The notes: generated from the sequence alone by a model not told the origin. A stretch of DNA of 64,000 bases from Nitrospira moscoviensis (GCF_001273775.1 NZ_CP011801.1:2272001-2336000), one strand, 5' to 3'; positions 1 through 8,748 are shown, counted from the first letter of the stretch. A program made the numbers and translations.

Positions 1-1656
1 GCGGCCTGCGTCGCGGCGGCGTACAGGGCGTTCGGGACGGAGTTTCCCGCGCGTCTGGTCGGGGATTTTGCCCTGGTCCTGTTCGACCGTCGAGCCCGTA
101 CGCTGCTATTGGCCCGCGATCCTCTTGGGATCCGCCCGCTCTATTACCTGGCTGTGAAGGGCGCCCTCCTCTTTGCGACGGAAATCAAGGCCCTGTTGGC
201 CGGGGCTCCCGACGCCGCGCGACCGGATCGTGAATCTCTGGCGCGCGCCATGATCGGAACCGGGGCAGCGGCTGACGGAGAGACCTGCTTCGCCGACATC
301 AAGTCGGTTCCGCCGGGACAGGCGGCCATCGAGACACCAGACAGTTTTGCCCTCCGCGTCTTTTGGGATTTCGACCCGGCCCACCGTGTTCATTGCTCAT
401 CGCTGGGAGACTATGCGGAAGGTTTCCGGTTTTATTTTGAGCAGGCGGTGGCGCGGCGTCTCGCCTCTACCAGACCGGTGGCCGTGGCGGTCAGCGGCGG
501 GCTCGATTCGTCGTCGATCCTTGCCGTGGCGCATGGTCTGCATCAGGGCCGGCCGGGCTCCTTCGCGCCTGTCATCGGCCTCACCTACAGCCCCGCGGAC
601 GGCTCTCCAGCCGATGAGCAGGCCTTCCTCAAGGCGCTTGAGGCATGCGGCCCAGCCATTGCTCATTTGCCCGCGCCGCCTCCCGGCTCGCTGCACGCCG
701 CCCGTGAAGTCGTTCGGCTGGTAGAAATGCCCCTGCTTGACCCGCTCTGGAACGCGACGCATTCAGTCCACGCGGCCGCGGCCGCGCGCGGTACCGGCAC
801 CCTGCTCACCGGTCACTGGGGAGACCAGGTGGTCGGCTCACCGGCGTACCTCATCGACCTGTTCCGCAGGTTCCGTTGGACGACCCTGCTAGGCCATCTC
901 TTGCAGCGCGTACAATGGTCAGTGGATGTTCCACCGAGCCGGCATCTGCACGCCTTTTTCGCCGATGTCCTGCGTGCTCACGTCCCGGACTGTCTCGTCT
1001 CCCTGCTTCGGCATGTGGTTCCCACCCCGGGGTGGCAGGATCTCCCCCGATCACTGCAGAGACGGCTGCTGCTCGATGGGCGCAACGACGGCCGGCGATG
1101 TCGTTCCGGTGAGTTCGAAAGCCTCCACGCGCGAAGCCTTTACCAAGAACTGCGCTCCGCGTCGACGGTGCGATGTCTCGAATGGAACAACAAGATAGGG
1201 GCGGCCTACGGACTGGACGTCTCGTTTCCATTTCTGGACCGTGACTTCCTCGCCTTTGTCCTCGGCATCCCCGGCGACATTCTCAATACCGGTGGCACCC
1301 CGAAAGGATTGCTCAGGACTGCGCTCCGATCCTCCTTGCCGCCCTGCATCGCTCAACGCCGGTCCAAAGGGAATTATTCCCACATTGTCAATGCGGGAGC
1401 GAGCCGTGACCTGCCACAGGCGCGGACATGGCTGACGCAGCGGGCTCGATCGCCGGAACTGGGTCTTCTCGCGCCCGAGGCTCTGCGTTCCTGCCTGTCC
1501 GGCGGGCCGGACCGGACGAGCGACAACTGTCTGGCCGCTTGGCGTATCCAGCGGTTGGCGGCGGTTGAACTGTGGCTGGACGTTTTTTGCCCTGACACAT
1601 CATCAGCCAAAGAAACGACGTCTGTCTCACTCGGCGAGATGGTCCCCTCGTCATAG
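1..1656 (+). CDS. Asparagine synthetase-like lasso peptide cyclase (5' end outside window)
   Basis: The reading frame is open from base 1, so the N-terminus lies off the left edge. The first 40 codons encode the end of a class II glutamine amidotransferase domain (GDFALVLFD, then ARDPLGIRPLYY). The synthetase domain follows, with the ATP-pyrophosphatase motif SGGLDSSSI near base 490 and a GHWGDQ motif near base 815. In lasso peptide loci this family activates an Asp/Glu side chain as an acyl-adenylate and closes the macrolactam ring. That assignment rests on context: a precursor with a lasso-type leader begins 18 bp downstream, followed by HprK-like and nucleotidyltransferase genes common in such loci. 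A generic asparagine synthetase (AsnB) is less likely because of these neighbours and the divergent C-terminal half. Confidence 0.85.
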   Translation, partial: AACVAAAYRAFGTEFPARLVGDFALVLFDRRARTLLLARDPLGIRPLYYLAVKGALLFATEIKALLAGAPDAARPDRESLARAMIGTGAAADGETCFADIKSVPPGQAAIETPDSFALRVFWDFDPAHRVHCSSLGDYAEGFRFYFEQAVARRLASTRPVAVAVSGGLDSSSILAVAHGLHQGRPGSFAPVIGLTYSPADGSPADEQAFLKALEACGPAIAHLPAPPPGSLHAAREVVRLVEMPLLDPLWNATHSVHAAAAARGTGTLLTGHWGDQVVGSPAYLIDLFRRFRWTTLLGHLLQRVQWSVDVPPSRHLHAFFADVLRAHVPDCLVSLLRHVVPTPGWQDLPRSLQRRLLLDGRNDGRRCRSGEFESLHARSLYQELRSASTVRCLEWNNKIGAAYGLDVSFPFLDRDFLAFVLGIPGDILNTGGTPKGLLRTALRSSLPPCIAQRRSKGNYSHIVNAGASRDLPQARTWLTQRARSPELGLLAPEALRSCLSGGPDRTSDNCLAAWRIQRLAAVELWLDVFCPDTSSAKETTSVSLGEMVPSS

Positions 1657-1673
1657 ATGTTAGGAGAACCGCT

Positions 1674-1841
1674 ATGCCCGATCAATCCTATCCGGAACAG
1701 CCTCTCAGCGAAGAGAAGCGACCCTATGAGCCTCCGGCGTTACGCATTCATGGAGATCTCCGCACGTTGACGCAAATGATGCTCAATGCGAAGGGCGGCA
1801 ACCGGAACGACGGAGGCGGGTTGCCCCGCACCAGGCTCTAA
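1674..1841 (+). CDS. Lasso-type RiPP precursor peptide, 55 aa
   Basis: This short gene sits between the cyclase and the HprK-like gene. A good ribosome binding site (AGGAG, about 8 bp upstream) precedes the ATG. The leader carries the lasso recognition motif Y-x2-P-x-L-x3-G at residues 18-27 (YEPPALRIHG), followed by DLRTLTQ. The C-terminal part is AKGGNRNDGGGLPRTRL, rich in Gly with a single acidic residue, Asp46. A canonical lasso core would start two residues after a leader Thr and carry Asp/Glu at ring position 7-9. Thr33 would place Asp46 at position 12, so the core does not fit. An Ala39-Asp46 eight-residue ring is possible but lacks the usual Thr at -2. Leader identity is strong; core boundaries are unknown. 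Confidence 0.75.
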   Translation: MPDQSYPEQPLSEEKRPYEPPALRIHGDLRTLTQMMLNAKGGNRNDGGGLPRTRL

Positions 1842-1849
1842 CAGCTGCG

Positions 1850-2842
1850 ATGGCTGCTCCTGCCGCTTCCTCCAGGCGTGAATTGTCCGGCATCCTGTCC
1901 GTTGACACGCCCTCTCTCTACGGTGCGGTATTGCTGGACGGCACCGTGTCCCCGAATCAAGACTCCACCGGCCCGTCCGTTCGGTTGATCGCCGCCCCTC
2001 CGAGCCTGTTCGAACAGGTGGCTCGGCGGATGGGCGCATGGGACGTCACATCTTCATGGTTTCGATATGGCGCGCTCGGAGACGGGCGCGCGTATCTTCA
2101 TTGGGACCGTCTCTGCGATTTCCTCGTGTCACCGGACGGCCGAGTCATCGAGTACAATCTGATGCGCAGAGACGCTCAAGAGTCCTTCGAAAACTATCTT
2201 TTTACCCACGCCATGTCGTTCGCCCTCCTCAAACAAGGGGTGGAATCGCTGCATGCCACGACTATCTTTGTCGACGGGCATGGCATTGCCTTTCTCGGCG
2301 ATTCGGGAGTGGGAAAATCGACGTTGGCCGCCGGATTTCTCCAGGCCGGCGCCCGCCTGGTCACGGACGATCTTCTGGTATTCTTCACACCGGACGGAGT
2401 GCCGTCTCCGCGCTCCTCGTTTTACGCCTGTCCCGGGCCTGCGCGCGTGAAACTTTTTCCCCACACAGCGCAGGCACTCTTGGGTCTCCCGCCGGCCGCC
2501 CCCCCGATGCATCCGGACACATCGAAGATCGTTCTCCGGCTCACGTCCGAGCAGCATTGCATAGACCCGGTGCCGGTTTCCGTACTCTATGTCATCGAAC
2601 CGCCGCTTTCCCTAGGAGGCGAAGACGTGACCATAGAGCCGCTCGGTCGCGCCGACGCGTTCCTGGCAGTCCTGCGAAACACCTTCAACGCCATGGTGAC
2701 CGACACAGTAAGACTGACGGGGCAATTTCGGTTCGCCTCTTCATTGGCCAGGTCACTGCCTGTCCGCAGATTGCGCTACCCCCGGACGCTTTCCCGGCTT
2801 CCCTCCGTCGTCTCAGCCGTTCGGACGAATCTTCGATGCTGA
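1850..2842 (+). CDS. HPr kinase/phosphorylase-like protein of the RiPP locus
   Basis: This 330-residue protein has a Walker A motif (GDSGVGKST, residues 150-158) and a downstream VTDD pair (172-174), the arrangement of the HprK C-terminal kinase fold. The N-terminal 120 residues are not recognisable. HprK-like genes are frequent in lasso loci; in the paeninodin-type systems a related kinase phosphorylates the C-terminal residue of the precursor. Here the precursor ends in Leu, with Thr53 the only hydroxyl residue near the end, so the substrate is not obvious. The gene starts 8 bp after the precursor stop and overlaps the next gene by 7 bp, so it is almost certainly co-transcribed. It is unlikely to be the PTS HPr kinase, as no PTS genes are nearby. 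Confidence 0.75.
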   Translation: MAAPAASSRRELSGILSVDTPSLYGAVLLDGTVSPNQDSTGPSVRLIAAPPSLFEQVARRMGAWDVTSSWFRYGALGDGRAYLHWDRLCDFLVSPDGRVIEYNLMRRDAQESFENYLFTHAMSFALLKQGVESLHATTIFVDGHGIAFLGDSGVGKSTLAAGFLQAGARLVTDDLLVFFTPDGVPSPRSSFYACPGPARVKLFPHTAQALLGLPPAAPPMHPDTSKIVLRLTSEQHCIDPVPVSVLYVIEPPLSLGGEDVTIEPLGRADAFLAVLRNTFNAMVTDTVRLTGQFRFASSLARSLPVRRLRYPRTLSRLPSVVSAVRTNLRC

Positions 2843-4020
2843 TCCCTTCCTACCACCCTACCCTGGTGCAGCTTCTGCGTGACTGTTCCACCTGCACCAT
2901 CCCTTCCCTACCGTCTTCGGCGGAGGAGTGGGACCGCCTGGTTTCCGCCGCTGAAAAGGAGGGGCTGTCCGCGTATCTCCTGGCTCGCCTCCCGCAACGG
3001 CAGGGCCGGACGGACATGCCCTCCACCGTGGGCGCCAGGTTGCGGGATAGTGTGAGCGCGACGACGGTCCGCTGTATACGATTTGCCGAAGAACTGCGCG
3101 CGATCCTTAAGGTCTTCGCGACGCACGATATTGCCGCGCTTCCTCTGCGCGGCCTGGCGCTGCCGCAACAGATTCCCGGCCTTCCCGCCGCCCGGCCCAT
3201 GGGAGACATCGACCTCTTGGTCAAACGGCAAGACCTGGAGGCAGTGGCGCTGGCGCTGAAACGGCTTGGCTACCGTGCCATGGACCGACGCCCGGGCTTC
3301 GCTGCCTCCTTCTCATACACGTTGGAATACGTCAAAGAGGAGCACGGCTGGATCATCGTAGAGCCTCATTGGACTCTGGGGTATCCCCCTGCCGCCGGAT
3401 GGTTCGATATGGACGCGGCGTGGCGGCGCGCCGAACCGCTGATGCTTCTGGGCGCGCCGACTCTCCGGCTCGCGGATTCGGACCTGTGCTTACATCTCTG
3501 CTTGCATCTCGCGCACAAGGGGCTGAGTGCGCGGCTGCTCTGGTGGTACGAATTGGATCGCTTGATCCGGTTCAAGCTTTCCGGCGACGACTGGGCTCGC
3601 TGCCGGGAGACCGCCTCGTCGAGTGGGCAAACCCGGCTGCTCGGCGGCGTGCTGTCGGCCCTGCATCGGCTCTTAGGAACGCCGCTACCCGATCTGACAG
3701 GCGGTTCGCAGGCGGAAACGTCTCTCCTGACCCGTGGCGACCGCCTGCTGACTGAGACTGACCTGGATGGCAGAGAGCCCCTCACGCAGTTCTTCCATAT
3801 CAAAGGACTGACGGCAAGGCTGCGCTTCGTCTGGGGCATGGCGCTCCCGTCAAAACACTTTATGCGCTTGCAGTATCCCACTACCCATGCGCCATTGCCC
3901 CTCCTGTATTGCCTTCGGATCTCGAGTCTACTTGCACTGACCGCCATGATGATGGCCCGCATCCTGCGTCTTCGTATGATCGACACGGTACGGGCCGTAA
4001 GCGGAACCTCCCGTCGCTGA
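2836..4020 (+). CDS. Nucleotidyltransferase-family protein of the RiPP locus
   Basis: This 394-residue protein belongs to the uncharacterised nucleotidyltransferase family often found beside lasso/HprK genes. The diagnostic stretch is LPLRGLALPQQ followed by PMGDIDLLV (around residues 110-135), in which GDIDLLV supplies the paired acidic metal ligands of a Pol-beta-type nucleotidyltransferase fold. The reading frame is open far upstream, but the ATG at 2836 is chosen because the preceding sequence is coding for the kinase in another frame and the 7 bp overlap suggests coupling. The role in RiPP maturation is not established; nucleotidylation of the peptide or of a partner protein is only a guess. 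Confidence 0.75.
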   Translation: MLIPSYHPTLVQLLRDCSTCTIPSLPSSAEEWDRLVSAAEKEGLSAYLLARLPQRQGRTDMPSTVGARLRDSVSATTVRCIRFAEELRAILKVFATHDIAALPLRGLALPQQIPGLPAARPMGDIDLLVKRQDLEAVALALKRLGYRAMDRRPGFAASFSYTLEYVKEEHGWIIVEPHWTLGYPPAAGWFDMDAAWRRAEPLMLLGAPTLRLADSDLCLHLCLHLAHKGLSARLLWWYELDRLIRFKLSGDDWARCRETASSSGQTRLLGGVLSALHRLLGTPLPDLTGGSQAETSLLTRGDRLLTETDLDGREPLTQFFHIKGLTARLRFVWGMALPSKHFMRLQYPTTHAPLPLLYCLRISSLLALTAMMMARILRLRMIDTVRAVSGTSRR

Positions 4021-4050
4021 CCGGCCCACCCCTTGTGCCACCTCGCTGTG

Positions 4051-4082
4051 TCCAAAGAGACATCTCTTTGGAGGTCTCCTCC
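4051..4082. promoter_or_regulatory. Two overlapping inverted repeats before the ECF sigma gene
   Basis: A perfect 10-bp inverted repeat, TCCAAAGAGA (4051-4060) and TCTCTTTGGA (4063-4072), is separated by only CA. It shares bases 4070-4072 with a second hairpin, GGAGG (4070-4074) and CCTCC (4078-4082). There is no T-run, so a simple terminator is less likely. A weak promoter (TTGGAG at 4068, 18 bp, TATAGT at 4092) would place the first repeat over the -35 element, as expected for an operator. Confidence 0.45.
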
Positions 4083-4139
4083 GTAGAGTGCTATAGTTGT
4101 GGCTGGTTTGTGACCTATTCGAGACTTCACCTGGTCTGC

Positions 4140-4739
4140 ATGGACAGTCCGTCTCAACCAGCCGCCTCGGCGATCGATCCGAAACTGCTGGCTCGCGTGG
4201 TCAAAGGTGATCAGCAGGCCTTCAGCCAACTGTACGATCAATCCAGCACGCTCCTGTACACCCTGGCCCTCCGCATCTTGGGCCATCGGGAGGAGGCTGC
4301 GGAGCTGCTGCAAGAGGTGTATCTCGAAGTCTGGAGAAAAGTCGCCCGCTACGATGTAGGCCGCGGCACGCCGGTCGCCTGGCTCATCACGCTGACACGG
4401 AGCCGCGCGATCGACCGGCTGCGCGCTCGCGGCGCCCGCGCGCAGGCCAACGAATCGCTCGATGGTCCTTCGGCCGTCCAGGTGGCGGATCGCCACCCCG
4501 GACCGTTCGAAGCGCAGGCCGATCAGGAAATGCGGCGGCTCGTCGGCCAGGCGCTGAGCAGCCTGCCTCCGGCGCAGCAGGAGGCCATCGAATTGGCCTA
4601 TTATGAAGGCCTGACGCACATGGAAATCGCCGCCCGCCTGAACCAGCCGTTGGGGACGGTGAAAACCCGCATCAAGCTCGGGATGTCGAAGCTGCGCGAA
4701 ACGCTGCGCGACAGTTGGGACCAGGGTGACCGCGCATGA
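4140..4739 (+). CDS. ECF RNA polymerase sigma factor (SigK-like)
   Basis: This 199-residue sigma-70 family protein of the extracytoplasmic function type has region 2 around residues 20-90 (ELLQEVYLEVWRKV, then TPVAWLITLTRSRAIDRLR). Region 4 is near the C-terminus (LPPAQQEAIELAYYEGLTHM with the helix-turn-helix EIAARLNQPLGTVKTRI). The ATG at 4140 gives the usual family length. The stop overlaps the start of the membrane anti-sigma gene by 4 bp (ATGA), the standard pairing for SigK/RskA-type systems. The sigma factor would be held inactive at the membrane by its partner until an envelope or redox signal arrives. The inverted repeats upstream may govern its transcription. Confidence 0.93.
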   Translation: MDSPSQPAASAIDPKLLARVVKGDQQAFSQLYDQSSTLLYTLALRILGHREEAAELLQEVYLEVWRKVARYDVGRGTPVAWLITLTRSRAIDRLRARGARAQANESLDGPSAVQVADRHPGPFEAQADQEMRRLVGQALSSLPPAQQEAIELAYYEGLTHMEIAARLNQPLGTVKTRIKLGMSKLRETLRDSWDQGDRA

Positions 4740-5737
4740 CGCACGAAGAATTGGAAGACGCCGTTCCCTTGTACGCCGTCGGTGCGCTGGAACGCGTCGA
4801 ACGGCAGGCGCTCGAAGCCCATCTGCTGTCGGGCTGCGCCTCTTGCCATCAGGCCCTGAAAGAATACCAGTCCGTCGCGGCCGTCCTGCCCTTCGGGCTC
4901 AAGAGCACCGCGCCTCCCCGCGCGCTGAAGGCGAAGATCATGGCGGCTCGGACCCCGGCCTCGGTCGCCGCGGAGCCGGCTCCCAAAGCGCCGAGTTTGG
5001 AGCCGGGGGAGTGGATGAACCATCTCTTTCCGCCCGAGACGTCGGCCCGAACCCGGTCGCTCGGCTGGGCGCTCGGATTCGCGGCGCTCGCCGCCGTGGC
5101 CGTCGGCGGCTATCTCGCATGGACCTCCTACACCCGCCTGGCCGACGACACGGCCAAACTGGCGCAACTCGAAGCCCAGGCGGCCGCCGCCGGCTCCAAA
5201 CTGGCCGCGCTGCAGCAGCAATTGGCCGAGCGGGACAAATCACTGCTGCAATTGCGGGATGAATTGCAGCAACGCATGTTGGAAGCGAACGAGTTGAGGG
5301 ATCAGTTGATCCAGCGGGAAGCGGAGCTGGAGGACACCAGGGTTCAACTCACCCAACGCGGCGGCCGGCCGCGCACGCCGCATGACGAGCTCGCGGCGTT
5401 GCTCCGCATGCCCGACGTGAAAGCCGTCTCGCTCACCGGCACCGACATGGCCAAAGGCGCCTCCGGCGTCCTGCTCTATGACGACCGCACCCACAAAGTG
5501 TGGCTGTATTCGGTGAATCTCCCGGAATGTCCCAACGGCACGACCTATCAACTGTGGGCCATTCAGGACAAGCCCGTCAGCGTCGGCATGTTCCACATGG
5601 ACAGCGGCGAAACGGCGCACCTGCTCGTGAAGCAGCTGCCCACCTTCCTCAGCGCCAAGAAATTCGCCGTGAGCCTCGAACCGCCGGGTGGACGGCCTCA
5701 GCCCACCGGCCCTCTGTATCTCGTCAGCCATTCCTAG
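4736..5737 (+). CDS. Anti-sigma-K (RskA-like) membrane protein
   Basis: This 333-residue protein has three parts. The N-terminal anti-sigma segment includes HLLSGCASCHQAL (residues 29-41), a zinc-finger-like H-x-C-x2-C pattern. One membrane helix lies near residues 105-125 (GWALGFAALAAVAVGGYLAW). A coiled coil (about 130-210) leads to a periplasmic RskA C-terminal domain containing YSVNLPECPNGTTYQLWAIQ. The domain order and the 4-bp overlap with the sigma gene support a cytoplasmic inhibitor linked to an extracytoplasmic sensor. The long coiled coil between membrane and RskA domain is larger than in the mycobacterial type. Confidence 0.9.
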   Translation: MTHEELEDAVPLYAVGALERVERQALEAHLLSGCASCHQALKEYQSVAAVLPFGLKSTAPPRALKAKIMAARTPASVAAEPAPKAPSLEPGEWMNHLFPPETSARTRSLGWALGFAALAAVAVGGYLAWTSYTRLADDTAKLAQLEAQAAAAGSKLAALQQQLAERDKSLLQLRDELQQRMLEANELRDQLIQREAELEDTRVQLTQRGGRPRTPHDELAALLRMPDVKAVSLTGTDMAKGASGVLLYDDRTHKVWLYSVNLPECPNGTTYQLWAIQDKPVSVGMFHMDSGETAHLLVKQLPTFLSAKKFAVSLEPPGGRPQPTGPLYLVSHS

Positions 5738-5781
5738 CCAGCGTCGTCTCTGCTCCTCCTTGTGATAGCATACGACCCGCC

Positions 5782-6258
5782 ATGGACGAACAAGCGGAAC
5801 AGGATCGGCGTTACATGCAGCGGGCGCTCGAAGAAGCGGCCCGGGCTCCCGCGCTCGGGGAGATCCCGATTGCCGCCGTGCTGGTGCACCAGGACAAAGT
5901 CCTCGCCTCAGCGCATAACGTCCGCGAGATCCGCCAGGATCCGACGGCGCATGCGGAGCTGCTCGTCATCCGGCAGGCGGCCGAACGACTGGGCAGCTGG
6001 CGGCTCACCGAGACGACCCTCTATGTCACGCTGGAACCCTGCGCCATGTGCGCGGGGGCGATCGTGCTGTCCCGCATTCACCGCCTGGTCTTCGGCGCGT
6101 ACGATCCCAAGGCCGGCGCCTGCGGGTCGATCTTCGACATTCCCGCCGAACGGCAGCTCAATCATCGCGTCGCGGTCATCGGAGGAGTGCTGGAACAGGA
6201 CAGTCGGCGGCTGTTGCAGGAGTTTTTCCGGAGTCTGCGCGTCGAGCCGCAGCCCTGA
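5782..6258 (+). CDS. tadA: tRNA-specific adenosine deaminase
   Basis: This 158-residue zinc deaminase converts A34 to inosine in tRNA-Arg(ACG), allowing decoding of CGN codons. The zinc and catalytic motif HAE is in PTAHAELLVI (near residue 56), and the second zinc motif is PCAMC in TLEPCAMCAGAIV. Length and motif spacing match TadA rather than cytosine deaminases or RibD. The ATG at 5782 gives the typical N-terminus. The gene converges with the phosphopantetheinyl transferase gene, with 12 bp between the stops. Confidence 0.95.
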   Translation: MDEQAEQDRRYMQRALEEAARAPALGEIPIAAVLVHQDKVLASAHNVREIRQDPTAHAELLVIRQAAERLGSWRLTETTLYVTLEPCAMCAGAIVLSRIHRLVFGAYDPKAGACGSIFDIPAERQLNHRVAVIGGVLEQDSRRLLQEFFRSLRVEPQP

Positions 6259-6270
6259 CGCGGTCCCCGC

Positions 6271-7059
6271 TCATGTCGGCGAAGAAGACGCCCACCGCCA
6301 TTCCGTCCCTTCCGCGGCGACCGCCCCGACCCAATCGCCCGCAAGAGGGAGAAACCGCGCGGTGAAGACATCCGCCGCGCCCGCCGGCATGCATCCGGAT
6401 TGAACCAGAGCCGTCTGTCCATCCGTGAATCGCAGCTCGCATTCGTGGAGCGGAACACGCAGCCCGGTCCCGCGCGCTTTGAGGATCGATTCTTTTCCGA
6501 CCCAGTGCCGAAAAAATTCGCGTCGCTGCCCGTCCGGCTCCGCCGCCATGATGATCCGGCACTCGGCGGGCGAAAAAAACCGCCGGGCCAACGCGGCATA
6601 GTCCACGTTGTGCCGCATCCGCTCCAGATCAACACCTACATCGAACCCGACTGCGGCGGCCACGAGAGCCCGTCCGTGGCTGTGCGTGAGACTGAACCCG
6701 ATTGACTGGGCGCCCTGCCCTTCGCCGACGAGGATCGGTTTCCCGCCGGTTCGCTCCCGAAATTCCAGGGATGCCGGCGCCTTGCCGCAATAGGCGCCGA
6801 GCAGATGGCGGAGGTAGCCGTGCGCGACCATATAACGCCCGCGGTCTTCTTCGAAGCGAAACCGCTGAGCGCGCTCGTGCTCGGCTTGTGACAGCCATTG
6901 CCCGCAACGTTGCCGCACATCGGGCGTCGTGTCGAGCATGAAGGCGTGCACCTGAATCACGCCCTCGGAGAGCCGGAACCGCGGAGAACGGTCCTCCACA
7001 TCCGCAAGGGTGAGGCGGACAAATTCCAGGCTTCCAGCGCTGGATGACGGATGGCCCAT
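6271..7059 (-). CDS. Sfp-type 4'-phosphopantetheinyl transferase
   Basis: This 262-residue enzyme transfers the phosphopantetheine arm of CoA to a Ser on carrier protein domains. Motifs in order are FSLTHSHGRALVA, the Mg-binding VGVDLERM and FFRHWVGKESILKARGTGL, the latter two being the signature of the Sfp/Gsp family. It is the last gene of the minus-strand NRPS operon, with 3 bp between the exporter stop and this start. The natural substrates would be the three carrier domains of the neighbouring NRPS. Confidence 0.93.
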   Translation of the reverse strand: MGHPSSSAGSLEFVRLTLADVEDRSPRFRLSEGVIQVHAFMLDTTPDVRQRCGQWLSQAEHERAQRFRFEEDRGRYMVAHGYLRHLLGAYCGKAPASLEFRERTGGKPILVGEGQGAQSIGFSLTHSHGRALVAAAVGFDVGVDLERMRHNVDYAALARRFFSPAECRIIMAAEPDGQRREFFRHWVGKESILKARGTGLRVPLHECELRFTDGQTALVQSGCMPAGAADVFTARFLPLAGDWVGAVAAEGTEWRWASSSPT

Positions 7060-7062
7060 CGA

Positions 7063-8748
7063 TCAACCACTTTCCGAACCGCCGAGGTGTGCATGGACGA
7101 TGCGCGGGCTCCAGGTCTTCACGATCCGTCCATCCTCGAGCTTCACCACGCGATCGCCCACATGATAGTACCGATCGTCGTGCGTGATCACCACAATGGC
7201 CTTGCCCCGGGCGCTCAGATCCGGGAGCAGCCGGTTGTAAAATACGCCCTTATAATGTGGGTCCTGGTCCGCCGCCCATTCATCGAACACGTACACCGGC
7301 CGGTCTTCCAGGTACGCCGTCAACAGGGCCAGCCGGCGCCGCTGGCCCTGAGATAGATTGACGGTCGAGAACCGGCCGTCGGCCACGGTGACTTTGCCCT
7401 CCAGTTCCAGCCAATTCAGATACTGCTGCACGACCTCGTCGGCCATGTGGCTGTCCGCAATATGCAGGCCTTCGAAGAGATGATAGTCGGAAAACACCGC
7501 GGAAAAATGCTGCCGATACCACGCGCGATTCTCATCCGTCACCGGAACTCCCCCTATGCGGACCGTTCCGCGGTCGGGCCGGTACAGTCCGGTCAAGAGC
7601 TTCACGAACGTCGATTTGCCGGAGCCGTTGCCGCCGACGATGAACACCAGCTCGCCGGGGCGAATCACAAAGTCCAGCGGTCCCAGCGTGAATCCCTGTT
7701 GGTCTCCGGTCGGCTCGTACGCGAAGGTCACGCCCTCCATCGCGATCATGGGATACGGCGCGGCAGCCGGTTGCGAGGACGCCATGCCTTTGGAATCGGC
7801 CTCATTCGCCTCCAGCGACATCCCGAGGGCTTCAATCCGCGCCAGCGCGATCCGGCCCCGTGACACGGCGGGGAACGATCCGATGATGCTCCACACCGGA
7901 TTCATGAGATAGAGCATCGCAAACACAAATCCCGTCAGCGACTCGGGAGGCAACGCCAGGAAGGAGGGAAACACCACCAGGATGATGCCGATCAGAAGAT
8001 AGTACAGCGATTGCGTCCAACTCTCCCCCGCCAAGTGATGCTGAAAGGCGGTCAGGTTGCAGCGCCGCAACGTCGCCATGGCATCCCGCACGTCGCGCTC
8101 GACAAAGCGGCGCGCGCGCTCCGCATTCATCAACAATTCCTTGACGCCGGACGTCAACCCCCGGAACTGCTGGAACGTTCGGCTCTTGGCGTCTCTGGAG
8201 GCGCGGATCGCCGAGAAGGACTTCCGGTGGAGCCAGTAATAGCCCGCCGCGCCCGCCGCCGTGATGCCCGCGACGCCCAGAAAGGCGCCGGGTGACAACC
8301 ACAGAAGATAGACACCGCACCCGGCCACCATGGCGCCGTTCATCGCCAGATTGGGAACGCATTGCGCCGCCCAGACCACCGAACCGACGTCGTCCGTCAA
8401 CGTCGTGAAGACCTCGTCGGCGCCGGCCCGCTCGAGGGCACGCAGGGACGAGCCGACGATCCGTCTGCACAACGACATGGTGACGTCCATCACCGCATCC
8501 TGCGCAAAACGGACCAGCCATAGTTGAGAGAGCAGGTTGGCCGCCACCTTCCCGGTCACCAGGCCGGCGAAACCGGCCGTCAGCAGGACCAGCTGGCCGT
8601 CGTGCGGATGCAGCAGCCGGTTGATCACCGCCACGACTGCCGCGCTGAACAGGCCCGAAAGGCCGCCGGCGGCCAAGACGAGGACGAGCACGCCGCGGTG
8701 CCGGCGCAACAGCGTGTGTAGAGACCCCAGCGAAGACGAGCCGATCAT
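7063..8748 (-). CDS. Cyclic (lipo)peptide export ABC transporter, SyrD/PvdE type
   Basis: This fused permease-ATPase has about 561 residues. The N-terminal half has six hydrophobic segments. The ATPase half has Walker A VGGNGSGKSTFVKLL, the signature LSQGQRRRLALL and Walker B PVYVFDEWAADQDP. The family exports non-ribosomal peptides such as pyoverdine precursor and syringomycin. The ATG at 8748 is preferred over a longer frame because it overlaps the stop of the preceding small ORF (ATGA) and has an AGGAC element upstream. Its position between NRPS and PPTase indicates that it exports the NRPS product. Confidence 0.9.
   Translation of the reverse strand: MIGSSSLGSLHTLLRRHRGVLVLVLAAGGLSGLFSAAVVAVINRLLHPHDGQLVLLTAGFAGLVTGKVAANLLSQLWLVRFAQDAVMDVTMSLCRRIVGSSLRALERAGADEVFTTLTDDVGSVVWAAQCVPNLAMNGAMVAGCGVYLLWLSPGAFLGVAGITAAGAAGYYWLHRKSFSAIRASRDAKSRTFQQFRGLTSGVKELLMNAERARRFVERDVRDAMATLRRCNLTAFQHHLAGESWTQSLYYLLIGIILVVFPSFLALPPESLTGFVFAMLYLMNPVWSIIGSFPAVSRGRIALARIEALGMSLEANEADSKGMASSQPAAAPYPMIAMEGVTFAYEPTGDQQGFTLGPLDFVIRPGELVFIVGGNGSGKSTFVKLLTGLYRPDRGTVRIGGVPVTDENRAWYRQHFSAVFSDYHLFEGLHIADSHMADEVVQQYLNWLELEGKVTVADGRFSTVNLSQGQRRRLALLTAYLEDRPVYVFDEWAADQDPHYKGVFYNRLLPDLSARGKAIVVITHDDRYYHVGDRVVKLEDGRIVKTWSPRIVHAHLGGSESG

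Noticed and set aside
2038..2835. N-terminal extension of the nucleotidyltransferase frame
   Set aside because: It lies across the HprK-like gene in another frame and has low-complexity Arg-rich sequence; the real start is 2836.
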